64,000 nt of DNA from Membranipora membranacea (lineage: Eukaryota; Bryozoa; Gymnolaemata; Cheilostomatida; Membraniporidae). Below the pieces are notes generated by a model that did not search any database, was not told the origin of the DNA, and saw nothing but the letters and a program-made list of their open reading frames with translations. The translations under genes and the position numbers were made by a program. The stretch's first letter is position 1; every line of letters starts with the position of its first letter. Positions 1 to 12,294 of the stretch are shown here, piece by piece. The stretch lies in the NCBI GenBank assembly GCA_914767715.1, contig OU612068.1, forward strand, positions 28,024,001 through 28,088,000, in the 5' to 3' direction.

Positions 1-960
1 ACTCACTGCGTATGCTTTAGCACTGCTTGGTTTGAAGGTAGAAGCACCTTGCCAATGTCTTGGGGATGGCGGTGTTGATTTAGGTCTGTATTTCTCTGGC
101 GCTTGTGGGTGGTCAGTCCTACGCCCGGGAGTACTCGGCTGTGAGCGAGTTCTTGTACCATAAGTGCCCGGGTCTCTGTAACTTCTGTCATAACTGTAAT
201 GTAATGTGTGCGAAGGTCAGGTTTTGATCATCCTTTATCTCAAGCTCAATAAGAAGCATGATAAGCTTACCCAATTCAACACATGTCTCATCCAATGCTC
301 CATGTGGCCATCTAATTGTGCAGGAGAGGGGAGGTGCTGGAATCCATCAAGAAGAGCTGGCCTCAGCACAGGCTTTGGACAAACCATACCATAACCCATT
401 GTCAAATTATTGGTGGTTGCACAAGGGGAGGTTGGGACTTGGGAGAATAGAACTAAGCTCAGTGTATCGCTCAGCACTGGAGTCCTCATTGACCTTACAT
501 TGGTATGCGGCGGCTTCAATCACATGTGAATAGCCGGTGCGCTCTCACACCATTCTCATAAAAGGGTTGATGGCCAACTTAAAATCCAACCTATGACCGC
601 AACAATTACCGGTATGACATGACATTAGGTCACTTATATGATTTGAAGCTGCATTTATCATGAATCAGATAGTACCATTATATATTGTTACTCACGTATT
701 AGTGATTGAAGCTTGTACAGGTTTATTTATAGCACTACACGGTGAAGATGATGTAGAGTTTGAGCGTGATGTGCCTGCTCCATCCAAAGGTGTTCCATCA
801 AACAACCTAACAGAAAGCAGTAATATTTATGATCTTACTTGTGATTTTCCAGATCAGAGAAGAACCGTCTAGATTTGAACATGAGGATATTGCATGCAAA
901 ATCATCAAGCATATGTAATCATGAATCATTATGAGTGTACTAGAATTTAAAGTTTCAAAC
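1..960. other. stretch with no supported gene
   Basis: Several open frames overlap here on both strands, the longest 94 codons on the minus strand at 235-519. None has a recognisable domain, and the frames on the two strands compete, so I call no gene. The part beside the unknown minus-strand gene (about 720-960) would be its 3' UTR. A minus-strand AATAAA lies at 722-727, about 235 bp past that gene's stop codon. The sequence to about 560 is somewhat richer in G and C than the rest, which could reflect an old element, but nothing diagnostic is visible. Confidence 0.5.
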
Positions 961-2352
961 TTACGGCGCATGAGAGTGACGACTTCTGGTGGGAGAAGAT
1001 TGACCTGACCATATTGAGGGGGATAACTCCAATGGAGGAATCTGATGCTCTCTCATCATTTCATAGCCTGAAGGGATGACTCCGAGCTCTCTAGCTTTAC
1101 GCCGAGCCTCACGCTCCGCCCGACCTTCAGTGGGTCGAGAACTTGGTGGTGCAGAAGCTACTGAGCTATTGCGGCTAATACTGGATCGAATTGATATAGG
1201 TGTGTTTTGCCTTCAATACAAGCAAAAACCTTGTTAGTGGGGACATAACAGCAGAGAAATCTTTAAATTATCATGTATTCAGGTAAAGGTTGTCAACTAT
1301 GGAACTGTTAACGTTTCAATCTTTCATAACTTGGTGTTTAATGTTTCTATTTACTTTTAATTTACTTCTACTGGAAAAAACCTTGGTAAGTTTGACAACA
1401 GTGGTGTTACCGTTGGCAGACGAGTACTCACCCCGTATCAGGTTTGTGGCTTGATGCTGATGGGGATCGTCTCATTATTGACCCATTCTAAAATGGAATA
1501 TGTTTTTGTTGAAATTATGGATGATCTGGCTGTTGTGGTTCTCATAAGGTATTATCTCTAAGATTGTCCGAATGAGTGCAAAGACACGGAATTTTCCAAG
1601 ATTCATGCGTCTTATCAAGATATGAGTGAATCAGTTGCAGTACATTATCTACGTGAATATCTAGTTTCTGCTTCTATCAAAGAAACTGTCTTTATAATTT
1701 TATTTAATTGAGACATGAGTTGAATATATCTTCAACAACTCACCCAGTCAAGCTCGTCTGTGGAAGAATCACCAAACAACATTTCAAAGCCTGAAGAGAC
1801 CATCCTGCCCACATCAAGGAAGCCTGTGGTACTGCCTGATCTACTGCCCGACCCCGTGAGGTGTGAGGTACCCAACTTAACCATATCCTCTGTGTGCCTC
1901 CTCAGTGATCGGTCTAATCTATCAGCAGCATCACGATACGCCTCCAGAATCTTATTTATTCTCGGGTTACCCTGTTTTAACTTGGAGAATTTCTTCTTAG
2001 CCAATTCACGAGAGCGAGCATTTCCATCATTTTTCCACAATATTTCGATCGGTGCTATGTCATTTGCAAGGCAGGCTAGCTCCACCACAAAGGCTTTATA
2101 CAGAGTCAAGACATCATTTACCTGGTGAGGGGCAGGTTTGGTGGCAAGAAAATCAGTGACATGTCGCAGCGGTTCCTCAACATACCTGGCAAGGGACACT
2201 CCCCGCAGCCTGTCAGCATCCATAGCATCACAAGCATCTCGGGCTGTTCTGGGGTCACGACCCCTTTGCTGCTGTGTTGGAACTGCTGCCAGGTCTGATT
2301 TTGAAGGAAAACATGCTCCCTTTTGATCCCGAAGAGGTCCAGGGGATGCCAT
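961..2352 (-). CDS. unidentified conserved-looking protein, 304 aa, three exons
   Basis: Function not recognised. Three exons join in phase: 1744-2352 (203 codons, donor GTGAGT), 1432-1487 (56 nt, acceptor after CCATTTTAG, donor GTGAGT) and 961-1210 (acceptor after GTATTGAAG, stop TAA at 961-963). An in-frame TAA lies two codons before the ATG at 2350-2352, which supports that start. Skipping the 56-nt exon puts a stop 12 codons into the last exon, so the small exon is needed. The N-terminal 45 residues are basic and low in order. Residues about 48-165 look helical and charged (a stretch includes RSRELAKKKFSKL). Residues about 175-304 are rich in Ser, Arg and Pro, with a charged helix REARRKARELGVIPSGYE near the end. 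No membrane segment or signal peptide is seen. It lies downstream of MARS1 on the same strand. It could be an adaptor or a cytoskeletal or vesicle-associated protein, but that is a guess. Confidence 0.72.
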
Positions 2353-2894
2353 TATTTATTGCATAACTGTTCTACAGTAGAATATGCTGCCTTGTTGCAG
2401 TCTGATCCATGCCTTAATATCTTGAGTATAACAATGAAAATCTCGACCATTGTTTACAACAACTACTTACCCTACTCATAATCAGGACAGCTGGGAAAAA
2501 CCCTAACACTGACGTAAGTCTCACAACAACAAAACATAGCACAAATACTTGTAACGTAAAGATGCATCAGCTTACATGAGGATAACCTGATAATACTAAG
2601 ACGTTGTGTAGAACAGGAGAGGACAACTCATTAAAAGCAGGAATAGCAAGTTGTAAATTAAAAGTTTTATTTTGACACTTTGACACACATTTCAGCTCAA
2701 ACTATTGCAAGCCACCACTTAGTAAATAAACAAAAAATCACCACAACTTAAATTCATGTTTACATACAAGTGTAATAAAAAAGATGTTGCGACGCCCATA
2801 ATTACCAAAATGTCAATTATTGAATTTTTAAAGCGAATAAATAGAGAATTTCCTAAAGTCATCAAATCACATTTCCTACATAAGCAATGAATGA
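2353..2894. other. short gap between MARS1 stop and the next minus-strand gene
   Basis: About 540 bp separate the MARS1 stop codon from the ATG of the downstream gene. The MARS1 3' UTR must fill the upper part (see the AATAAA at 2666-2671). The promoter and 5' UTR of the unknown gene must lie in the remaining 300 bp or so. I see no ORF and no clear TATA box. Confidence 0.5.
2666..2671 (-). terminator. candidate poly(A) signal of MARS1
   Basis: The minus strand reads AATAAA about 225 bp downstream of the MARS1 stop codon (2895-2897). Position and sequence fit a polyadenylation signal; the cleavage site is not determined. Confidence 0.5.
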
Positions 2895-4470
2895 TCACTT
2901 TTTACCTTTGCTCTTAGATTTAGGGGGTTTAGCATCAGGGTCACGACCCTCAGCTACAGCCAGCTCTCTCTTCAGCTGAAGCAAGGTGCTGACCTCAGCA
3001 TCGATAACAGATTTCTCTGATTTAGCCGCCTTCACTTCTCTCACCTTATTTCCCTGTAAGTGTACACAAATATGTTATTCATATTTCCACCATCAAGTTA
3101 ACCTAGTCAAGCCAATGTTCAGTAGGTTTCATGAAATAAGGGAATGGTTCAAGTGTAAATGGTGGAAGTTGATTTCCCAAATGCTGGTCAATCAGCGAAC
3201 CACAATAAAGACAAGACACATTTTGTAAACATTGACGAGAACACAAGTAGGAAAGGATGGTATGCATGAATTAAGTAAGACGAACAAAAGAACATTTAGA
3301 AGCAGTGAGTACTAAGTGAGTACTAAGTGAGTACTAAGTGAGTACTAAGTGAGTACTAAGTGAGTACTAAGTGAGTACTAAGTGAGTACTAAGTGAGTAC
3401 TAAGTGAGTACTAAGTGAGTACTAAGTGAGTACTAAGTGAACGGAATCTCAACTGGTATTGATAGTTGAGATATTTACATCATACCCAAACACTACCTGA
3501 TCTATAGACATACCTGAGCTTCGACCTGAGCAGTGAGTCTTTTAGCTAACTCCAGATCTCCTGAGCTGCCGGCAGGAGGAGCTGACTTCTGCTGGCTCTG
3601 TCCCTTCTTCTCTGATGTCTGCTGATTTCCTTTACCTTTCTTACCTAAAATTGAATTAACAAAAGTGCTCTATGTGAGAAGAAATATCATCGCATATTAT
3701 AAAGTTCATAAATAAGCTGGGATTAGATAAAAAATAGCTTTTCATTCCTCGCGCCAAGGAGATAATAGAAGGTACTGGACATAACATACATTTCAATTTC
3801 ATTGAGCATTATTTGGCTACGACCATCAAAAAAGTCATCCCCAAAATAATTTAGCTACACTAATAATGAGTCATACCCGATTTTTTATCAGCTTCTGATG
3901 ATTTCCCTTCAGTCAGTGATAATTTCTTCTTGAGATCCAACAGTAGAGACACTTCTACATCGATAGCTGCCTTCTCAGCCTTCTGTGATTTTAATTCTCT
4001 TACTTTGGCACCCTGAAGAGACATTGCAAATGTTGTTATGGCTATCAATGGGTGAATATGGATGTTTTGCTGTTCCATGTTTATTAAGAAAAAGTATAAT
4101 GTCTAAAGCATAAGCTGTAACTATAGAGTGACAGATTTAATATAAGCAGCAGAAGCAATACAATGAATAACTGATCTTCAAACAACGTAGACTCAGAGAG
4201 GAAGCTCATCGCTCAGTCATATAGTCTAAAGTATCAGCATCAGTATGGTAAAACTTTACACCCAGAGCACCAAAGACTAATTCACCTTCCCTCACTACAT
4301 ACCTGAGCCTCTACCTCCTTCGTAAGCCTGGCAGCCTCTACAGGGTCAGCTGCTGGAGCTGGCTGAGAAGTGGCTTTACTGGGGGCGCTACGAGCAGCCT
4401 GAGTACCAGCAAATCTCTTCTTATAATCGGCTATCGCAGCAGGGTCTATTTTGGTGAACAGAGGGAATGG
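2895..4470 (-). other. MARS1 C-terminal tandem WHEP region (4 exons)
   Basis: The four last MARS1 exons encode two helix-turn-helix WHEP domains (fragment residues about 784-832 and 872-920), small RNA- or protein-binding modules found in several animal tRNA synthetases. The first is split between 4303-4470 and 3877-4012, the second between 3514-3644 and 2895-3053. Both are cut at the same place: the upstream exon ends in EAQ in phase 0, and the next exon starts G-x-KVRE. The linker between the domains is Lys/Gln/Ser-rich. The same intron position and phase in both copies shows duplication of an exon pair. Human MARS1 has one WHEP domain at this end. Confidence 0.9.
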
Positions 4471-7400
4471 CTGAAAAAAAGTACAAAACATCGTCTCGAT
4501 TTGAAAACTACTGTCCTTTCAGATAACATATAACAATCAATACTGACCCACTTAGCAACTGCAATACAACATCCACTGGATAACCTAGAAATAATTCTTG
4601 ATCCGGAAGAAGATTGAAAAGCTTTAATTCTTTAAAAACTTTGATTAATGTTTTATCGACTCACAGATCCTATTTCATGTCCAGGTTTGAGCAGACATGG
4701 GAACTTCTTCTCCAACTTCCACAGTTTGTTCACACTGAGTTGTTCCATCATGGTCTGACTGACTGCGGGCATGTAAGGATGTACCAGCAGGGCTAATAGA
4801 CAGGCCAGGTTAGCAGCCACACCTGTAAAGAACATGAGAAAATACATGCTCAAAACAATCAAGTGACTGTGACAAGTGCTGAACTTATTGAGAGAAGACT
4901 TCTCAGTATCAGAGAAGAGACAACTCAAAAATCCAAAAGGCGATCACTAAATATTCAGAGAAGGTGGGAGGCCCATAAATATAATTTTTTTAAAACAGTG
5001 GATGGTCCAATGTCAAAAGGGTTCCTCTGTCAAAACTAAATAACTGAATATGAATTGGAAACAAAGTTGTCTTGATAACAATATCAAAGCATTCAGTGAT
5101 AATACAGGCATCAGACTGATTTTAGACATGTAGATATTTACCGACAACAGTAGCAGCCCTTTTCTTATCAGCAGGATCTCCACTCTTAGCTAGTTTCCAG
5201 GGCATAGTAGACTGGAAGTACTGATTACCTAATCTAGACATGGAGAGCATGTGCCATATACCATCTCTCAGCTGAGCCTACAACACCCAAGAATATACAG
5301 TTAGCGCTAGTGACATGTGCAAAGCCATATAAGACGTAAAAACACACCATGCTATCTCCTCTGATATTTACATGAGATGTCAAGAATCATGGGATTTTAA
5401 TCAGTAAGAACCTGACCACTATATGCCTGTTTCAGTTAGGGCTCCTAATCAGAAGTACCACTACTCTCCGATATCAGTAGCTTCACTCATTATTGTGTGT
5501 CTACTTTAACATTTAGTGATATTTATTATTATCTCACCCCTTCCAGTTTATCTACATAAGAGGATAACTCCTGAGTGACCTGAGCTAGTAAAGTCTTATC
5601 CTCATCAATAATATCCATCTCAGGGATAACTCCACCGTACGAGTCCTTCACAAACTTCAGAGCTCGATTCACAAAGTTGCCCAAGTTGTTCAGCAACTCG
5701 CTACAAAATAATGTGAAAGCATTAATTTTACAGTGCATTATAAATGGGACGTTGAAAGAGCCTGACAAACAACAATGTAATCAACATTATAATTATGCAT
5801 TATGCAGTTGTGTAAAACTTCTTTATAAGTTTAGTTGAGCATAAACCTATAGAGATTGGATGTTGCAGTTGAACTGACCTGTTATTCTTCAGAAGGAAGT
5901 CGTCCCAGCTGAAGGTGCTGTCTTGTGACTCGGGCCGAACATAGAGCAGGTAAAATCTCCAGATATCCGCAGGTATAGTGGTAGTCTGAGCATCATTACC
6001 AAACACGCCCACACCTCGAGACTTACTGAACTTATCATCTTCATAATTCAGATACTCTGGAAAATAATAAGATTCTTTCGGATGAAAATCCAAGATATGA
6101 GCAAACACTTTGATAATTTATAGGCAGTGGAACTCAACTATACATCATTACTACTTTTAAAACAAACACCGGACAGTGCAAGATAATACGCTGAAACTAA
6201 TGAACCTACAGCCATTTGCCCTCTCACTGGCTACATCAAGTCAACCCTGGGCTTATGAGAGACATGACGGACACGCACTGCTACAATTTCTGAAATGATT
6301 AAAACCAAGGAAAGGTTGGTATTATTACAGGAGCTTGCTAATTAGTACATCATCTCATTGAGGGGCTTTATAAATACATACCTGTTGCACAGAGATGATT
6401 GACTTTAGTGAAGTTGTCTTCTGTTCCCAGAAGAGTACAGGGGAATACCACACTGTGAAACGGTACATTGTCCTTAGCCATAAAGTTATACATCTCCACC
6501 TGAAGTATATAAAGGCAATTAGTACTACATGACAGTGTGGTATATTGTGCACACCCAAACTTACATTTTATTCACTTGACATTGTGATAATCAAAGTATT
6601 TTTACTTGTTCCATAAGGCATACAATAGTTCCTGAGGATGCAACTTTTGCAGTGTAATGATAAATTTAGAGGTATTTCAAGTTTGATATATCAAAGGTTT
6701 ACCTGTTGAGGGTTCTTCCACCATTTCTCCCACTGATCTGTATAGCTAGCTGTTATTGACACATATCCAATCGGAGCATCAAACCATACATAAAATACCT
6801 TATCTGTGAATCCCTGTGCACCAAGAATGGGAGAGGTAGAGAAAGGCATGTCAATATGGTACCAGGTCTAACGTAAATATCCAGCAAAAATCAGTCATGG
6901 AAAAAGAGAGATACCATTGTCTATATCTTGTCGGTGGTTTTCATTTCTGTCATTGTCGATCATACCCCCATATTATGAAGATAACAAAAAAAAAGTCTGA
7001 GCTATTTTTGTGAAATAATTTTATACTACTAAGATTACAGGTAATAGTCGAGTTGAGATAACCCACCTCCAGAGGGACAGGTGTACCCCACTTGAGGTCT
7101 CTTGTGATACACCTCGGCTTCAGTCCATCTCTCAGCCAAGCCTTAGTGATTAGTTTAGCATTGTGCGTCCATGTACCCGTATCGTACTGCTTGTCTAGAT
7201 AGTCTGTTAACTTAGTCTCTAACTGTAAAAATCACAAACATAGGTATTCAGTTTTCTCCTTATTGATAGAAATGTGACGGATCACAAATTTCTGATTTAC
7301 ATATAGTAAACCTCAGTCATTGTTGAAGAGTGTTGTGGAATTGACCTGAGCATGCCGTGGTTTAGGGGCACCCTTTGTCTTGTAAGGATCGAAGCAAATT

Positions 7401-10400
7401 GTTTACAGTTTCAACTATGCTATGGCCTAAGTCCTTTGTATTGTGTGGCTAATGCCCTAATGAGGTTAATTACATGTTTTGTTCCCCCCCCCCCCCCCCC
7501 CCGAGAGTTATGTAATACTTTTGGCAGTTCAATCTCAGTATTAGTGCTGACCCAAATTAAATGAGGTGTATGCTGGTATTCATCATGTCAATTTTGGTGC
7601 TTGGCTAGATTAATAAAAACCTGATTCTGCGAAAACATGGGTAATGAATATCTGCACCGATGGCACAGTAGAAGCACCAAATTCATATCATGAAGATGTT
7701 CAGGCTCAGTTGAATCACAACTAGTATTAAGAGCAAAGTAATATAACATATTTTATTCATCCTGTCAGCAGTTGAACTACTCGATGTGAAGGACTGCCAA
7801 TTCCAATACCAACACTACACTGTCAATATGTATATTTGGGCAGCAATGTGCATGACAGAATTTGACAATATTCATAATAAAAAAACAGAAATAGCCGTGC
7901 TTATACAAACCTTTGGGAGGTCGAGGAAGAGATGCTCACTACTTTTGACTACAGGTGATGATTTACAGAGCTTACACTTGGGATTTATGAGATCTACAGC
8001 GTTGATTAATTTACCACATTTATCACATTGATCACCTCTAGCATCCTCATACCCACACAGAGGACAGGTGCCCTCTACAAACCTGTCAGCTAAAAACCTG
8101 TCAGGGTAAAATATATATAAATTAGTTAGCATACATAATATCACACATTTTAATGAACGATATGGACGGAAAAGAAATCTTTTCTTAGCACTACATGTAT
8201 TTGACGCAAGAATATGTAGTGTAATTGGTATGACAATTGTTTGACTGTAAATACAGAGGGTCAGTGAATCATACATCATCATATTAATCACCGAGTCAGG
8301 CTCATTATGACGATATAAAAAGAGAGCTACTTTCATATGATATGATAAGATACCTTTCACACTTTTCACATCTTAGCTGCTCCACAGAGTCCTTGAGTAT
8401 GTATCCCTTGTTGTAGACTTGCCAAAATATACCCTGAGAAATTCTACAATGATAAAACTTGACAATCACATCTTGAAAACTGATTGCTTGTATACAAATA
8501 CGCAATGAATACGGGGCACTAGATGTAAAAAAATATAATCAGCCTCTGTGAGGTCTTGCAGCCCATTGTATCTCAAGTAAGACATAATACTAACTTTGTC
8601 TGATGGTCAGTTGTGGTTCTACCAAAAACATCAAAGTCGATATTAAACCACTTATAAATCTCAGCATGCAGAGCATAGTATTTATCACAGATCTGTTTTG
8701 GAGTTAGTCCCTCCTGAAGAGCTTTGGTCTCTGTAGCTGTTCCATATTCATCAGTGCCTATAATATTCATAATGTAAACCGAATGATCAAATGACCTCTG
8801 AGTAACATATTGATGTGAGTTCCAAAAGTCATCCAAATAACTTTAAAGACAAATCATAAACCAAAAAAAAATTCCAATAGGTTATTGTGGATTTCCATCA
8901 TCAGATACAGCAAGTGTTTCGACGATTTAAATCATTGGTTTATTTGGGACAACCAACAAAACAAGGTATGATTACCATGTACACATTAGAAAGCCGTGGA
9001 TTAAAGAGTACATACCTCCCACATACACACAGTTATACTCTCTCAGTCTGCAGTATCTAGAGAAGACATCGCCTGACAGAACACAGCCTACTATGTTACC
9101 CAGATGAGGTACATTGTTCACATACGGCAGAGCACTCGTTATCAACAAATTCTTAGCACCTTCTTTAGGCAACCTAAAATATGAGCAGCAAATTTCTTAA
9201 AATTTTATTGGTGAACGCATGTTGAGATATATATATTACAAAATAATGTTGAACCCATCGCTTCAACTGAAAAGGTTGGTCGGTGATACATGACCTCCGC
9301 AATAACAAACAACACATAGAACTAGAATCCAAGTTATATTATAACCACTAGAGATGGACAGCTCAGCGATCAGGCCTTGATGACTTACACAGGATGCTGT
9401 CGATCAGGTAGAGTCTTACTCTGCTCTCCACACCAGGCTGTATAAGCTGACTCCTTATCCTCATCTGACGGACCAGCAGGCGCTGCCGGCTCTGCTGCAG
9501 CGGCAGCACTAGATAACGAGAAGTCTGGTACTGCCATCTTGGTCATCGATTCCTGGATGGCAAATTTAAGCACACAATTACCATTATCGGGTCAAATACA
9601 TTATGAAATTAGATTACAGTGCAAGATAATACGATTATGTATGAGTAAAATTCATAGGTAAGGTCATATCATTAATAATAACAACATGGTAAAATACATA
9701 TGTCACAGCTTGCTATAGCCTATTTAGCAAAAGACAACTACATAAAAATAAAAACAGAAATTAAATAATTTATTTTCAATAGACATAGATGTCAGGGGTA
9801 CCAACCTTCATCATAGCTGCAGCATCTTTAGGAAACAGAGATTTTACAGATTTAGAATACCCTGGATGGGCAGCTAGATCTTTGAACCATTTGCTTACTT
9901 TTGCAAATGTAGCCTCAAAATCTACAAAACAAATAAAATCACAAATATATAGATGATGTAGGTTGTAGGGACATACTTATACACGCAACTCTCCCTGTAC
10001 CATAGCAGTAATCCTACTTGTAAATCAAATTTGTGCAATATTTATATGGCAGACAATATCATCCTGGTAGGATATTTTCGTACCAAAGAAATCAGGGTAG
10101 ATATTGAGGAAAAAAGAATGACAAAAGTGAAAGTTTGAGTGTCTGAACTTGGGTGGTAGTGGTACTCAGTTATCAGCTAGCCCCATAACAGAATGCCACT
10201 ACGAGCAGGTTAGAACTCTTTAATTATACCATCTTAACTTCAAGTTGATCATGAACTTCTCTCACTTATAACTATCACCATAATTCAGTCAGACTTACCT
10301 TTTATAGCGTTACATGTGACAAGTGGATACAGAGTACACCATACTATGGGATATAAACTCTGCACACTGCTGTTACTAAGGAAACTTTTCTCTAGTCTCT

Positions 10401-11631
10401 CAAGCCCAGACACCAAGGCAGCTTTTGTTTCTGCATCTTCTCTCTTACTGAAGAAGTTCACCAGGTGAAGGTGAACCAGAGGCTAAAACATTTCAGTCCA
10501 GAGTAATTTATCATTTATCGAACAGTCAGGAAAGGTCTCTCAGTCCATTCAGACATGTTGGCTTAGTTGCCATAGCATATATGCCATGACATGTGAGTCT
10601 TGCTTGAAGCAGAAATTCCGGGATTAAACTCCAAACAATGTATGAATGTCATGTGAAAATAACTAAAATAACTTTTTTCCCTGCCTACCGAGACATCAAC
10701 CATGAACTGACAATTACCCTAACACTACCTTGCAGAGGAATAGTTCAGAGTTTATAGGGCAACACACTTTTATATATTTTAAACAAAATGAAACAGCGTT
10801 CTCATTCCATTTTTGCTAGTTTCATAATGGAATCAACCCAAGAGTGAGTGAGCCAAAACACGATAGTCACCTTGAATTTTGAAAATTTTTTGCTCACAAA
10901 AGTATCTATTGATATTTATTAGGTAAAGTATAACAGCTCACCTGAAGGTAGGCAGAGTCCCACTCTAACCATTGATCCATCTCCTCAGTACATTCTAAAC
11001 CAAGCAAATGTCTGCAACAATAAATTCTTCATAAGAAATATGCCTAGGCCTACATGAAGAGTCTTGCACATAATTTGAGCCTTCAAACTCTGATTTTCAA
11101 TAAAGAGGCTCCTAGATAACTGTTATACTAGAAATGCCACAGAAACAAATACCACAAACTTCAGGGAAATGAATAACAGACTAATAGGTGATTGAGTTGT
11201 GTGAAATGAATGGTTGAATGGATTCTCCAGTATAGGTTTTGGGTGGTGGATGCTGGCTATGGGCAGAAGATGCAGGCTTGCAAGTCTCATAATTGTAGCC
11301 TTCAAACTCTGAATCTCGATAGATAGGCTCCTAGTTTACTGTTATATTAATCAGACCAATGAGCCCCCTTTCCCTCAATCAGCTGCTCTTCTTCCGAAGG
11401 GAGAGGGAGTTCATTGATGAGACATTATACTCAGCTTACAGAAAATCCATGTTCCCTAGATTGTAAAAGTTATTATCACTTCGCATTGAATCAAAAACCA
11501 TGATGTCATTTTAGGTTGACAGACAGACGCCTGGAGACCAACGTTAGTAAATTTTACTTACAGTGCAGCTGAATTCATGGAGAATATCTCATTTTCTGAA
11601 TCAGGAAGGAAGACAGCAGTTGCTAACCCAT
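2895..11631 (-). CDS. MARS1: methionine--tRNA ligase, cytoplasmic (5' exon missing)
   Basis: Charges tRNA(Met) with methionine in the cytosol. Twenty exons join in phase into 937 codons plus stop: 11562-11631, 10942-11011, 10299-10482, 9806-9921, 9389-9552, 9016-9173, 8595-8757, 8354-8443, 7911-8097, 7067-7222, 6703-6813, 6382-6499, 5879-6056, 5538-5700, 5142-5277, 4665-4822, 4303-4470, 3877-4012, 3514-3644, 2895-3053. The first 200 residues or so are a GST-like domain ([11 protein letters not shown], then a GST-C fold), as in animal MARS1. The class I signature HLGN (HIGH equivalent) is at fragment residue 224 and KFSKS (KMSKS) at 537. Zinc-knuckle cysteines CPLC and CDKC are at 349-365. The anticodon-binding helical domain follows, then two WHEP domains and a lysine-rich tail ending KSKSKGKK. 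The exon carrying the start codon (about 45 residues of GST-N) was not found upstream of 11631. Compared with human MARS1 (900 aa) this protein is longer, mostly because of the second WHEP domain. Confidence 0.97.
3305..3440. repeat. 11-bp minisatellite, 12 copies of GTGAGTACTAA
   Basis: Twelve exact tandem copies of GTGAGTACTAA (3305-3436) plus a partial GTGA. It sits in the intron between the last two MARS1 exons. The exactness of all copies implies recent expansion and a likely length polymorphism. Confidence 0.97.
7484..7502. repeat. poly(C) tract, 19 bases
   Basis: A run of 19 C on the plus strand (G on the MARS1 sense strand) in the intron between the exons at 7067-7222 and 7911-8097. 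The length may be affected by sequencing or assembly error. Confidence 0.95.
11052..11345. repeat. pair of about 70-bp direct repeats, 218 bp apart
   Basis: About 11052-11126 and 11270-11345 share the order of several blocks: a CTTGCA block, then AGCCTTCAAACTCTGA, then AGGCTCCTAG and ACTGTTATA. They lie in the intron between the first two recovered MARS1 exons. The copies have diverged, so this is an old duplication or the two ends of a small element. Confidence 0.6.
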
Positions 11632-11862
11632 CTACAGCAATGAATAATAATCATATTGACTGCTGAGAGTGAAAAGTATAGTAATTCATTGATTGTTCAT
11701 ATCAAAAGATTCATTTCATAAGGTTTACGTGCACTCAACCCAAACTGGGCCAAACCAATTCTTACCTCAATTCTTACCTCAAATATTTTAGAACACTCGT
11801 AAACTACCTATGTGGTATAAATGTCGAGTGCCTCGTGTGGTAAGGCATTTTTGAGACCGTAG

Positions 11863-12294
11863 TCAAGTCTGAATTCTGGCATGTAGCCATGTGTATTTAA
11901 TTTTGGTGAGATCCTGTCCGAAGCTGTCTCGGATGGTTTTTGGGAGGAAGCTGTTGTGATATGTTGCGAATGATTCTTGTATAGAGGTGGGTTCCCCTCT
12001 TTTAGCTGCCCTTTTTTCCATAGAAAGTATTTTGATATCTACAGTTTAACAATTTATCAGCATATGCCGATGGCGATGGGTCTCATGATTGTTCTGTTCT
12101 GAGAGAATTCTCATCAGGAGTGATATTCTGTGGGATTTTCTCCTTTCTTGTAAGGTCTGAAGTCCAAGACTAGAGCGCCTCTCTGTAACCCCGTGCCTGC
12201 CCTTAATACATTTTACAAATCTTATGGCTTCGTTTTGTATCAGTTCAAGTTCACCTATGGAGGTATTGCCAGACCAATGAACTCCCTCATTCAT
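11863..12294 (-). pseudogene. 3' remnant of a non-LTR retrotransposon reverse transcriptase
   Basis: The minus-strand frame from 12294 resembles the C-terminal end of LINE reverse transcriptases: IGELELIQNEAIRFVK, then LGLQTLQERRKSHRISLL, then, after one in-frame stop (TAA near 12046-12048), a stretch with NSFLPKTIRDSFG and a final stop at 11863-11865. That order (thumb helix with RAARFV-like motif, LxxLxxRR, then the FLPxTIRDWN-like motif) is typical of the last 150 residues of CR1/Jockey/RTE-type polymerases. No endonuclease or YxDD catalytic core is seen upstream, so the copy is 5'-truncated, as LINE copies usually are. A twice-repeated 12-mer (AATTCTTACCTC) near 11758-11782 may be the element's 3' tail. 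It has the same orientation as MARS1 and may lie in its first intron. Confidence 0.75.

Noticed and set aside
7352-7564. Plus-strand frame running through the poly(C) tract
   Set aside because: It exists only because the C run encodes proline, and it lies in a MARS1 intron.
8595-8600. Donor GTATTA after an extra codon in the MARS1 exon at 8595
   Set aside because: GTTAGT three bases earlier joins to the acceptor at 8443 to give TKISQGIF, matching the family (human TKITQDIF).
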